Below, in pieces: positions 21,944 to 31,151 of a DNA stretch of 48,541 nucleotides; positions within the stretch are counted from its first letter, which is position 1; each line of letters starts with the position of its first letter. The notes beneath the pieces are model-generated. The model worked only from the letters and a program-made list of their open reading frames with translations, searched no databases and was not told the origin of the DNA. Position numbers and translations under genes: made by a program. Source of the DNA: Symbiodinium natans (Eukaryota; Sar; Dinophyceae; Suessiales; Symbiodiniaceae); contig CAJNDS010000229.1 of the NCBI GenBank assembly GCA_905221605.1, forward strand, positions 1 through 48,541, in the 5' to 3' direction.

Positions 21944-23983
21944 TCAGGGTCTTGATGTTGCTACCCGTCCCAGCACCACCCTTCCATCTGGGAGCCTGCT
22001 CTTCTCGTCTCTTGCTTGTTTCTCTTGTCGTTGGTTCGCGAGCTCCTGAGCACTCTCGAGCAGCTCCTTCCTCTTCATCGCCTCCCGGTTTTCTTTCTTC
22101 GCCTTCTTTTGTTCTGACCGACTCCTCACGGTGGCGAAACCCTCGTCACTGCCTTCCTTGAACTCCTCAGTCGTTGATGCGTCTCCCTCTCGAGCAGATT
22201 GGTTCTCCGGTCTATCCTCACCCATAGCATCATCCTCTTCTCCATCCGACTCTGCATCGTCCTCCATCATCTCTGCGTCATCTGCCATCGCCTTCAGCTG
22301 CCCGATAGCTTCCATAGCCCTTAGAGCTTGGTATTCGGGGTCCTTCATGTGGAAGCCGGCCGCCGTGTAAATGATCACTTTCATCCGGTGCCAAGAACCC
22401 CTATCTCCGGCTGACACACAGTGAGCTTCGGACTTACCACACATCGTCTTCCACACCGACTCATCTATCCTGGCAGCCATCTCCGTATACACCCCTTGTC
22501 TATCCGATGTCCTAAGGCTCTCCGTGACTCCCGTGATCTTTGTCTCTGGCACAATCACTTTCGTTTTCAGTGACCGGTCTGCCTTCGCCACTTCTATCCA
22601 GCGTCTGAGCCAGACTCCAACCTCTCCAATGCTATCCCTGCTCTCCTCGCCGATCACCTCCCTAATAGCTGAAGTTTCTCTATCATATAACTCCATGTCT
22701 CGCGGGGTCGGCCACATCATTCCGAACATCGAGATGAACAGGATCTGCGCCCAGAAGCCGAACGTTCGCCCGGCACTGATGTACAACATTCCCGCGTCCA
22801 CCCCTATTCGAGGAAACGCCGTACGCATAACGTTCCAAGGCAGAGTGATGATTCCAGACTTCTTCATCAGTTTATCCATGGCTTCTCCAGCCCTTATCAG
22901 CTCCTTGGCCTCCTCCCTGACTCTGTAGTTAGTGGGGAATCCATTCTCTTCGAAATTTCCGGGCCCTACCCAGAGCACATTGGCATTGGCTTTCCTGATC
23001 GTCTCCCTCGTCTCCCTCGCCACCTTGGTTTTAGTGTCATCGTCTGTAGCCTCGAACCGTCTCACCTCTTCTATTGCTCGGCGAGCATTCCCTGCTGCCA
23101 TTCCAGCTGGGGCCAATACCACAATAATGTTCGTCACTTGATTCCCTCCCATGCCCTTCGAGACGCATTCCTTGCACACTTCCTGAACCTTCTTGTACGC
23201 ACCCTGGTAGGTCATCTCCTGCGTTCCTGTCAGTTTGTGTGTAATGAACGACATACTCTCCGCGGCCTTTCCATAGCCACCATGCGCCTTCAATAGCAAT
23301 CCTACCCACTCTCGGACTTCCCCTGGTGACGCCGGATTCTTCTTATTCGAGACGCCCTCTATCCCCTCAGGTATGATGATGTGCACGTAGGTCTTCTGAT
23401 CCGCACTACATCGGAGCTGAAGTGGCGGCTTCATTCCCTCCGCCCACCATGTCACCAGCTCAGCCGCCTTGCGCTCATGGAATGCAGTAGCTATGTCAAA
23501 CATCCACTCGTAGGTCTCTACCGCGGACTCAAGCTCGCTCGAAAGCGCTGGCTCCATCATTCTCCCTCCAACTCCGCCCATTCCTATGCCAATGATAGCC
23601 GCCCAGGCCTGAGCCTCGAACGCCCAGCTCTGGTCGACGTCCTCCGGTCTGTTCCACCCATATTTCCTGGGTGCCTTTTCTATCCCCAACACTATGCTCC
23701 CCACGTCCGCCATTTCCAAAACCTTGCCCATGTGGTGCGTGGCCTCATTCGCCTTCTCCATGACTTTCTCCTCTATCCCGCTGCTCTCCACACACCGTCT
23801 GTAAATGGCTGGTCCCACAAAACTCCTCCACGGCATCTTCACGACGGCGCTATCGTGTCCCGTGGCCATTGGGGCCTCTATCCCCATATACTCCAATAAA
23901 CGTATCACATTGGCCCATTCACTATCCACCGGGTAGTAGTCCTTGTCTCGATCAGGCCCGGACACGCCCCCACTGCTAGGCAA
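21944..23983 (-). CDS. 679-aa protein of the copia-like element, function unknown
   Basis: This minus-strand frame lies between the 759- and 3093-codon frames and overlaps both by a few to tens of bases. The first codon at 23983 is TTG and the frame is open further upstream, so it may be expressed by frameshift from the preceding frame rather than from its own start. The middle part alternates hydrophobic strands and helices (NIIVVLAPAGMAAGNARRAI near residue 285; VLWVGPGNFEENGFPTNYR near 333). That faintly recalls SGNH-hydrolase-like block spacing, but I do not see a full catalytic set. The C-terminus is a Glu/Lys/Arg-rich helix (QKKAKKENREAMKRKELLES). Function not assigned. Confidence 0.65.
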   Translation of the reverse strand: MPSSGGVSGPDRDKDYYPVDSEWANVIRLLEYMGIEAPMATGHDSAVVKMPWRSFVGPAIYRRCVESSGIEEKVMEKANEATHHMGKVLEMADVGSIVLGIEKAPRKYGWNRPEDVDQSWAFEAQAWAAIIGIGMGGVGGRMMEPALSSELESAVETYEWMFDIATAFHERKAAELVTWWAEGMKPPLQLRCSADQKTYVHIIIPEGIEGVSNKKNPASPGEVREWVGLLLKAHGGYGKAAESMSFITHKLTGTQEMTYQGAYKKVQEVCKECVSKGMGGNQVTNIIVVLAPAGMAAGNARRAIEEVRRFEATDDDTKTKVARETRETIRKANANVLWVGPGNFEENGFPTNYRVREEAKELIRAGEAMDKLMKKSGIITLPWNVMRTAFPRIGVDAGMLYISAGRTFGFWAQILFISMFGMMWPTPRDMELYDRETSAIREVIGEESRDSIGEVGVWLRRWIEVAKADRSLKTKVIVPETKITGVTESLRTSDRQGVYTEMAARIDESVWKTMCGKSEAHCVSAGDRGSWHRMKVIIYTAAGFHMKDPEYQALRAMEAIGQLKAMADDAEMMEDDAESDGEEDDAMGEDRPENQSAREGDASTTEEFKEGSDEGFATVRSRSEQKKAKKENREAMKRKELLESAQELANQRQEKQARDEKSRLPDGRVVLGRVATSRP

Positions 23984-26255
23984 CTCCGCTATCCATCCCC
24001 TTCCATCCCCTCATGAGCTCTATCAAACCACTTCTTGAGCCAGTCGGCTGTTCGACGACCTTCGTGACATCTTCGTCACCTTCCCGATGCAGGAACTCAC
24101 GTTCCATCTTCCAATCCACAGGGCGCTCAGGAAGAGGTCCTCGGACTGGGCCTATGATTGCGTGCTTTTTCAGGTGATAGCGCCAATACAGCCTCTCAAC
24201 CCCTTGTGGATGCTTCTCCATCAGTGCCGACATCTCACTCATGAGATGGCTATTCGCTCCTAAACCCGGGTGCTTCGGCCTACAGATAAGTGCTTGCCCG
24301 ATGATCTTCGTGGCCCTCATAAAGCAGAACAATACCCCGTCTATCTCCACTCTATCCACATCCAGTCGGATCTGCCCGTCAGGCACCGACGATCTCCTTG
24401 TCCCCACATCCATCTTGACATTCTTGCCTATCCTTCTGAAGCCGGCCAGTACTCTTACTATCCATCCATTCCCTAACGAATGCCATGTAGAGTATGATGC
24501 TGTACCACAGATGCTCCGTCCAAACCAGCATCCCGCAGAGTCATGCACACTGGGAGCGCCGGTCGTCCACGTGACCAGCGGATGGCTTCGATCTATCCCA
24601 CCAGATGCTATCATCGACCACAACGCCTCTAGAGACGTTCCGTGGAAAATCCACCCGGGCACATTGAATTCCTCATTCCCGACCGACATCTCCTGATTCA
24701 GCTTTTCTGCTCCGGCGTATTCGGCCTTCGTGGGTACCCACATACATCGCGACTCCGTGAAATGTTCTTTCACATCCTTAATCCCCCCGTCTGCCTGGAC
24801 CTCCGGAAATGTGGTCACTTCTTCGGCCAGGGACCAGTGCAACAGGTGTAGAACTGACGCCGGTCCCCCTATTTGCCATGACAGTGTATCCAGATACTCC
24901 TTCATCTGCCCATTTGCTGCATTCGCCATAACTCCGTATCCTTTTTCTCCCCCCTCGCTTCTCCGGAATTCCTCCATCACGTCTCTTCCTCTCTTCAAGT
25001 ATTGGCTTTCGTAGGCCCCCATAATCTCGTCTGCCATGCCTATCACCTTGATCTTGGGCTGCGCCTCCGTCCATATCTTCAGCTTCTCCTCGCTCGACTT
25101 ATGGCTGACCGCTATCCGCTCTGCAACCTGAGACGGTGGAATTGCATACTTCAATGGTCGCACGGCCAACCACGTCATCATGCCTTTGATCGCATCATCG
25201 AACGGGCTCTTCTCTGTGTCGTCCATGTGGATCTCCGCCCAATCTAGGGTCTTTCTGCTGATCCCTCCCCAGCTAGCCCTGAACGGGTCCTTACTTCCGT
25301 TCGTGACGTCATACACCCCTCCCACAGAGATGGCTATCGGTGCCACACCAGCTATCATCCTCTCATATGATCTCCCCTTCTGGAAGGACTTCTCTGTCTC
25401 ATCAGTCGCGCCGAGGAATTTAGGGGCCCATGGCGTATCAACGTCTCCTCCCGTGCCCGCTGTGGGCATGGCACATCCCGGCACGTCCATCCCTCTGGCC
25501 AATCGCACCCCTATCAAGTCGTTCAGCTTCTCCTTCGACAGGTTCCCGGCATCAGGACTCGCCTGGGGTGGCGGCTTCGTCGCCCCTCCATGCGACCTTG
25601 GCCTATCCCAGTTCGCTATCACCCTCTCCAGGTAGTCCGTGGCATCCGTCACAGTCGCAGCTATCAGAGGGATCTTCTCCTTTATCCATGCTTCAGGATT
25701 CCGCCTTGTACACCGTAGTACCTCCCAGAGATACATAATCTTGTGTACTCGCATTCTATCCACATCGTATCCCACGGCTGAACGCTTACCTCCTTTCTTC
25801 GCCGTCTTGGCCTGGGCCTCTTCCGCTCGCATACCAGCTATCCCACTGCTCATCCATTTCTTAAAGTCTGCATCGTCCTTGAATGGGCTGGGGATAGCCC
25901 GTCTAGCCCATACCTCCTGCATCTCTAGATTTCCCTCCAACATCCAGTGTATTCTAGCCTGTTCTCGTTCCTTGGCTCCGACTGGCAGATACGAGTACGT
26001 CGTCACCCCTGGCACTCCATCCTCCGTCTCGGCCTTGAGGTACCTATCCGCGTCGGAAAACACCTTCTCCAGGAAGTCTATCATGGCCTGTGCTCGATCA
26101 CATCGTTCCCTCTCTCCTGCATCCCTGGTCTGATGTTCTGGGCGTTGCCATCGTACCCCTACTGTCCTCGAAGACGAAGCTGTCCCAGGATTTTCACTGC
26201 GTCCGATATCTCTATCCCGCTCACTCAGCGACACCGATCCGAACATCTCTCCCAT
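23976..26255 (-). CDS. 759-aa protein of the copia-like element, weak ADP-ribosyltransferase-like C-terminus
   Basis: Starts with ATG at 26255, overlapping the end of the RT frame by about 35 bases in another frame. The N-terminal 500 residues are helical, charged and unrecognised. Near residues 534-606 I see a pattern recalling PARP/ART folds: IFHGTSLEALWSMIASGGI (first His as H-G-T), then GCWFGRS, then ASYSTWHSLGNG with Tyr where the H-Y-E family has its second residue, then a V-R-V-L strand. A catalytic Glu is not evident, so activity is doubtful. Similar H-G-T modules occur in other dinoflagellate proteins by my recollection; this needs a profile search. It could equally be an unrelated fold. 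Confidence 0.65.
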   Translation of the reverse strand: MGEMFGSVSLSERDRDIGRSENPGTASSSRTVGVRWQRPEHQTRDAGERERCDRAQAMIDFLEKVFSDADRYLKAETEDGVPGVTTYSYLPVGAKEREQARIHWMLEGNLEMQEVWARRAIPSPFKDDADFKKWMSSGIAGMRAEEAQAKTAKKGGKRSAVGYDVDRMRVHKIMYLWEVLRCTRRNPEAWIKEKIPLIAATVTDATDYLERVIANWDRPRSHGGATKPPPQASPDAGNLSKEKLNDLIGVRLARGMDVPGCAMPTAGTGGDVDTPWAPKFLGATDETEKSFQKGRSYERMIAGVAPIAISVGGVYDVTNGSKDPFRASWGGISRKTLDWAEIHMDDTEKSPFDDAIKGMMTWLAVRPLKYAIPPSQVAERIAVSHKSSEEKLKIWTEAQPKIKVIGMADEIMGAYESQYLKRGRDVMEEFRRSEGGEKGYGVMANAANGQMKEYLDTLSWQIGGPASVLHLLHWSLAEEVTTFPEVQADGGIKDVKEHFTESRCMWVPTKAEYAGAEKLNQEMSVGNEEFNVPGWIFHGTSLEALWSMIASGGIDRSHPLVTWTTGAPSVHDSAGCWFGRSICGTASYSTWHSLGNGWIVRVLAGFRRIGKNVKMDVGTRRSSVPDGQIRLDVDRVEIDGVLFCFMRATKIIGQALICRPKHPGLGANSHLMSEMSALMEKHPQGVERLYWRYHLKKHAIIGPVRGPLPERPVDWKMEREFLHREGDEDVTKVVEQPTGSRSGLIELMRGWKGMDSGVA

Positions 26256-27024
26256 GGCTCCACGCTATGCAGGTCACCCATCCGTAGAGGCTCGTAGTGG
26301 TCGTCTCGTTGATGTATGAGATCAGTCTATGCATTCTCTTGTCACAGAGATGTGTCCAGGTCGTCAGCCTCGACGCCAGAACCTGTACTGGTCGCAGAAG
26401 GTCATACCTTCCGACTCTGGCCCCATACAAGATCTTCATGAGTACCGCAGGGGCGTGCTCTTTCAACACTCCCGGCCCCTCATCCGGCAGCTCGTACTTG
26501 GCTATCCCCATAATTTCGTTCACCTTGTCGTCTACTGGGTTCTCGTCGAACTCTGGGCGGCTCTCGTCGAGATATGGGGTCTTAGCCTTATCCAGTGGCT
26601 TAGGATATGCCGTCGAGCACAACTCTTGATATCTATCCACACACTGCTTCATGAAATCGGTAACATCGTATCGAAGAATCCTGATTTCATCTGGACTATC
26701 TTCCTTCGCCTCGGCCTTCCCCACGAAGTTAGGCGGTTCCTTCTTGGGCTCGATGATCTTCGTCCACTCGTGTCTCGGCTCAAACGGCGACCGAAAAGGT
26801 ATCGCGCTAGCCGTGTGCAAGCATCCCAAGTACCTACCCATACTTCGTGGCTCTTCGAGCTTGATTCTCTTCGCCAGCTTCTCCCATCCTATCGCTAAGT
26901 TCTCTTTGGGCCCCGCAAGCTTGAAGTCGTCGACGTAGATCACCAGCATCAGCTTCAGCTCCTTATGGAAGAACACACTAGGCCAATCCGAGAGGAATTC
27001 AAAGCCGACCTCAGTCACGGCCTT
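26221..27024 (-). CDS. copia-type reverse transcriptase, C-terminal part (YVDD)
   Basis: Continues the RT after a -1 frame change at about 27024. The catalytic box LVIYVDDFKLAGP lies about 20-35 residues in and supplies the paired aspartates of the RT palm. Downstream comes the connection region typical of dinoflagellate copia elements (LMKILYGARVGRYDLLRPVQ, CDKRMHRLISYINETTT, LYGWV). The expected RNase H, which would follow the LYGW box, is not visible. Instead the frame ends at 26221 and the 759-codon frame begins. The open frame nominally extends up to 27114, but residues before 27024 duplicate the upstream frame and should not be translated from it. Confidence 0.8.
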   Translation of the reverse strand, partial: KAVTEVGFEFLSDWPSVFFHKELKLMLVIYVDDFKLAGPKENLAIGWEKLAKRIKLEEPRSMGRYLGCLHTASAIPFRSPFEPRHEWTKIIEPKKEPPNFVGKAEAKEDSPDEIRILRYDVTDFMKQCVDRYQELCSTAYPKPLDKAKTPYLDESRPEFDENPVDDKVNEIMGIAKYELPDEGPGVLKEHAPAVLMKILYGARVGRYDLLRPVQVLASRLTTWTHLCDKRMHRLISYINETTTTSLYGWVTCIAWSHGRDVRIGVAE

Positions 27025-28441
27025 TCGCAGTGCTTTTCCCAGAACCCCCCGGCATCCGGATGCCCGTATAAAGCTAGTCTCAGTGGCACCACGGGGTCGT
27101 CTATGCCCTCCCATTCATCTGGCCACCTATCCCTCGGGATCCGTATCCATGTTTTAGGCCCCCCCAACAGCGCCTGCGTGTATGCCGACTCACCGTCCGA
27201 CATCTCGATGTCGTGTCCTGGCAGCATCCCATAGGCATCCGCCATCTTGCCTGCCTCAAGTGTCGCGGGGCATGATGTGATTTCTTGAAAGATGGCCCAC
27301 TTTCCCTCCTGGTCTTTGACATGACATCCCTCAAACACAACTCTCCCCTTATACTTCCTAAGAGGATCGTCTTCAGCAAGCTCCCAGTTCTTTTCCACAC
27401 AAATGTCGAAGATACGACCTACATGAGCTATTTCCCCTCTATCCATTGCCTCCCGTTGAACGTCCTTCCACGAACGCACCTCCTCCATTATCCAGACCAC
27501 TTGATCCATCAGCTTTTTCCATTCCTTATCAAGCGCTGCCCGAGCCTTGGGGTTGATCGCCCTCTCAGCTTTCGTCACGGGTCTAGCGACAAGTCCGAAC
27601 ACTTCCTCGATGTCTTCCTCTTCGTCCTCTATGATTGTGGCCATCAGTGGCTCACATTCTCCTACTGTCTCGTCGATGCTATCACACACTTCATTTTCCG
27701 CAACCTCTTCCCAACTATCCTCTTGATCTGCATCCACCTGTATAGCAGGGACTGCGACTATTCCATCTCCATACTCCTCGTCTTCAGTCTGATAACCCTG
27801 CCGGATCAAATTATCAACGGGCGTAGTATGCTTGTTCATGAAGCATGCAAAGCATAGCGTCATCGACGTGAGGATCAAACTAGGTACCTTTGCTTTTCCC
27901 TCCAGCAGTCGTCGACATTCTCGGCATCTGTATGCCCTATCCGAGACATGCTTGACGCCGATTCGCCGCCTATCCTCATCTCTATTCCTCCCTGCTCTCA
28001 GTCCATGACCCGCACTATCCCTGTCTCTTTCCCTCGCACGGGCCTCTCTTGCCCAGATCGCTTTCTTGCTCTCCCGATGTGCCCTACGATGTCTCACTTC
28101 CTTCACGTTCTCAGGCATCATGCACCCGCGCATCCTCGGTCGCAGACATACTCCCTTAGCGAACTCCATTCTCATGATTGGCCCCCCTCTTCCTCCAAAC
28201 GTAATGGGAAAGCTATTCCTATTCTGTATAGCCACCAGGATTTCTCGCTCAGGTGATACCTCGTATCCTATGACGTCGCACATAGTTTCCGCCACAAGTT
28301 GTCCAAGCGCAGACACTCTCACACTTGTGCCAGGATCTTCCGGATATGCTATCCCAGTACGAACCCAGGTGTATCCTATCAACGGAACATGGATGTCGTC
28401 CTTTAGTTCGAGGACCAGTGCATTCCTCTCTGCCTCCCACA
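27015..28441 (-). CDS. copia-type polyprotein, RT N-terminal part, truncated by gap
   Basis: The frame is open to the gap edge, so the protein is 5'-truncated and the TTG at 28382 is not a real start. An N-terminal basic region and a small Cys cluster (YRCRECRR, LCFACF) precede an acidic linker. Then come RT hallmarks: DKEWKKLMDQVVW, GRVVFEG.HVKDQ, SDGESAYTQALL (motif A Asp), IRIPRDRWPDEW and ALYGHPDAGGFWEKHC (motif B). It ends at a TGA at 27015 within bases GCGAAAGGCC, where a one-base shift resumes the RT in the next frame as KAVTEVGFEF. This is either a one-base deletion or a -1 frameshift site. Confidence 0.85.
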
Positions 28442-28541
28442 NNNNNNNNNNNNNNNNNNNNNNNNNNNNNNNNNNNNNNNNNNNNNNNNNNNNNNNNNNN
28501 NNNNNNNNNNNNNNNNNNNNNNNNNNNNNNNNNNNNNNNNN
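28442..28541. other. assembly gap, 100 N
   Basis: Exactly 100 unspecified bases, the conventional size for a scaffold gap of unknown length. It cuts both giant retroelements at their 5' sides: the copia polyprotein on the left (minus strand) and the LINE reverse transcriptase on the right (plus strand). The order and distance across it are scaffolding inference. Confidence 0.98.
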
Positions 28542-31096
28542 GACTAGAAGTGAATTACGCCAAGTGCAACATCATGGTCAAACGGGCAGGTCGCCACGCA
28601 CAGCAGGCCAAGAAGCTCTTCAAGTCACAGGAGCTTCGCTCAGGCCGGAAGGTCACGGTCTGGAATATAGACGCACCAGAGCAGCCAAGACGGCCAATTC
28701 TGCTTTCGCATTCTTCAGTTCTTCCCCCTCTCCCCTCTCTTCCTTCCTTCGAGCTGGTAGACTCCTTCAAGTATCTAGGAGTCATGATCAGCTACTCAAA
28801 CCCGGAAGATCTTACCTATTCTTTAAGACAAGAGAGAGCGGCGAAGAAAAAGCAGACAGTGCGCAAATTCATTCACAATAAGCGCAGGACAAAAACTGCA
28901 TCTAGGCTGCTTGTCTGGAGAGCCACCGTCTGGTCCACGGCCACTTTTGGCCTGGAATCCGTTGGTCTCTCAGGTAGGCGGGCAAGGGCTCTCCGCTCAT
29001 GGCAAGCCAGACAGGTGCGAGCGGTAACGCACAACCCTGTGCATAAGACTCGTGAAACTACAGCAGCGCTTTTTGCACGTCTGAAACTTGTCTCTCCCAT
29101 TCAGCAGCTTCATGATCGCTCCGCCCAGCGCCTAGACTCTCTCCGCAAGCGCCGGAATGCAGCCCCAGCGAGTGAGGTCACCTCCTGCTCAACATCCACG
29201 CCGGCCAACGCGAGCTCTTCGCTCCTCACTCAGTCCGGCGCCTGGCCACGTGAAGATATCTTAACTATTCCCTCCACCCTGCAAACGGCGGAGGAAATTG
29301 TAGCCTCTTACAGCAAGCTGCTCAGGGAAGCCGACATTGACCCTTCTCCGGACGTGCCCATGCACACATGCTGTGGAAAGGTATTTCGTACTGCGGCGGG
29401 CCTGAGAACACACCGGACAGTCAAGCATCCGGCTCCTGTTCCGCCACCCCTTGAATTCTCACGCCTAAAGCACTCCGTGGGAGGCCTGCCTCAATGCTCG
29501 CACTGCCAGGCGAAATTTAAAAACTGGCATAATCTACAACAGCACGTTGAGCGCAGAGTCTGCCGACAGGCTGGTTTCAAGCTTTCTAGACCTGAGGCGG
29601 CCACTCAGGCTGACGAAGCTCCTTCCAAGGCGAGTGAGGTCTCCTCCAGCCAGGAGCTCGTGCCCTCGTCAGACTGCCGTGCTACTGCCGCACCCTCGGT
29701 CCAGCTTACCTTGCAGATGGACACAGTGCCTCTCATTTCGCGCATGCGCACCGAACTGCTGCAACAGGCCGGAACCCAGACCTTCCTCGAGCTCCTCACC
29801 GGCCACCTTGGCCAGCAACTCACCAGGACCTGTCTGCTCTGCGACTCGTGGATAGCCTCCACGACAAAAATAGCCTTCCACCTCACAAAGAAACACGGGG
29901 CAGAATGGGACTCTTATAAAGCCTCGGTGGGGAATAACACCTCTAAGATGTATGTGCTGACCCGCCTGTCACCCTGTCCTGCCTGTGGCGTGAAAGTGGA
30001 GAGCGCCCCCCGACACACGAAGCAGTGCCCGGTCATTCAGCAATTACAACTCTTCTTCTTTCTGCACCCTGACGCCCCTCTTTCCAGAATGCACTCGTCC
30101 CTCCAACACACTCAGCTCTCACATCTCTCGCCTCCCACCTCTGGGGTTGGCGCATCTTCTCCTGCGGTCCCTAACCCCGGGCAGAGCACGACAACATCAC
30201 ACCAACACGCATATCCCACACAGGCTACCCCCCAACCAAAGACGTTCCAACAGCGGACCCTGCAGGCTCCTAATCCCAGGTCCAAGCAAAGCCAGCTTCA
30301 GCGATGGTTTCGCCCGGGAAGTGCCTCCCAGGCTGCACAGCTAGGCGCAGGACCTCCTCAGCCAGCACCGACAGACCTGGATGCCTCTGCTCCGCCACCG
30401 CCTCCTGCAGCTCAGCCTATGCCACAATTGATTAATCCTCATAACTTGTGCTACGCCATTTCAGTCTTGCAGATGATTAGCGCTCTGAGGGAAGACCCCT
30501 CAGTGGACTGGTCGAACCTCCAACCTCTCCAGCGGGAACTTCGAGCAAGGGCCTCGCACCCAGTCTCTATTCTCGCACTAGAATCGCTCCCGCATTGTCA
30601 TCCAGACTGGAGGCTTGCTAATAGGCAAAGTGATGCACTCGAGTACTTGACGTTCTTGTTGGCTAACCACCATGGCTCCTTACAAGGTACCCCCTGGAAG
30701 CGAGTCTATGATGCAGACATACCCGACTCCACTGGCTTCTCCCCCCTTCTACTAACCTTCCCGGAAGGCACCGACCCGACCAGGCTGTCCCAGCCTGACT
30801 CCCTAGCGGCGCCCCACTTAGCTTATTCACTGTCCTTTTTTGTGCACGAGTGGCACTCTCCGCATGACTCGAAGGCGGCACTGTTGTATACACCTCCTTA
30901 TATCTTTGTGTCTCTGCCAAGGTTCACAAATGCCGGAGCGAAGCAGCACTGGAGACTCACGGGCTTGCAGGACGAAGTACAGCTGCCTGCATGGACCGGG
31001 CCTCACTCTCAATCCTTTGTTCGCTACAGATCCGTCTCGGGACTCTTTCACATAGGGCATAAGTCCCGTTCATCTTCGTGTGAGGTCCCCTCCTGA
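28542..31096 (+). CDS. LINE ORF2-like: RT thumb, zinc fingers, ubiquitin-protease-like domain (5' partial)
   Basis: Begins just after the gap at LEVNYAKCNIMV, which follows the RT Y-x-D-D box (lost). RT motif FELVDSFKYLGV lies near codon 68 and the thumb RLLVWRATVWST..FGLESVGL near 120-142, then RQVRAVTHNP. Putative zinc fingers follow at 29361-29430 (CCGKVF.....L..H....H), 29491-29546, 29830-29896 and 29977-30030. The end resembles a C19 ubiquitin protease: Cys box LINPHNLCYAISVLQMI (30427), RQSDALEYLTFLL (30622), PPYIFVSLPRF (30895) and VSGLFHIGH (31036). The catalytic G-H-Y block is not found; the frame instead ends inside a hairpin (CEVPS, TGA). Two other hairpins lie in frame at 29170 and 29632. 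The 5' exonuclease/endonuclease and RT palm are in the gap. Confidence 0.8.
29170..29187 (+). repeat. punctuation hairpin 1 (in-frame in LINE ORF)
   Basis: Core GAGTGAGGTCACCTCCTG with only a short outer stem (AGC left, GCT right). Read in frame as SEVTS within the linker between the RT and the first zinc finger. Confidence 0.7.
29617..29658 (+). repeat. punctuation hairpin 2 (in-frame in LINE ORF)
   Basis: Core at 29632 ends CTCCA rather than CTCCTG. Outer arms AGCTCCT (29617-29623) and AGGAGCT (29652-29658) are exact complements, with an inner GGC/GCC. Read in frame as SEVSS. Confidence 0.75.
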
Positions 31097-31107
31097 AGGT
31101 GAACGGG
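31065..31107 (+). repeat. punctuation hairpin 3 (ends LINE ORF)
   Basis: Core 31078-31095. Left arm CCCGTTCATCTTC and right arm GAAGGTGAACGGG pair over 13 positions, the only non-Watson-Crick pair being a G.U, which points to RNA-level structure. The LINE ORF stops within it. Confidence 0.9.
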
Positions 31108-31151
31108 CAGCGATTTCACTCGTGATACCATGCGTGTCCTCCCCAAGCGCT

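Larger units (their letters stand above)
11250..28400 (-). repeat. dense dispersed GGATAG motif (CTATCC on +)
   Basis: On the plus strand CTATC, most often CTATCC, recurs roughly every 110 bp through the element. A hand count gives near 90 between 12.06 and 21.91 kb, against about 10 expected from equal base frequencies. The opposite orientation is not enriched. Inside ORFs it is read either as GAT-AGN (Asp-Arg/Ser) or as NNG-ATA-GNN (Ile). It persists in the non-coding 3' part. The motif is therefore selected or propagated as nucleic acid, not as a peptide. Confidence 0.75.
11116..28441 (-). mobile_element. giant Ty1/copia-like retroelement, 5' end lost in gap
   Basis: Reading right to left from the assembly gap, a copia-class reverse transcriptase is followed by three very long frames (759, 679 and 3093 codons) and about 1.4 kb of non-coding sequence. 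The usual copia order is gag, protease, integrase, RT, RNase H. Here gag to integrase would lie in or beyond the gap. I do not see an RNase H, and more than 12 kb of extra coding sequence follows the RT. The left limit is inferred from where the dense CTATC word stops; an LTR could not be confirmed because its partner is not in the window. Frames are long and mostly intact, implying recent activity or constraint. Confidence 0.7.

Noticed and set aside
26221-26400. RNase H after the copia RT
   Set aside because: Sequence after LYGWV has no D-x-D/E pattern; the frame simply ends.
28325-31096. Single long frame across the N gap
   Set aside because: Ns translate as X. The part left of the gap is antisense to the copia polyprotein. 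Only 28542 onward is real.
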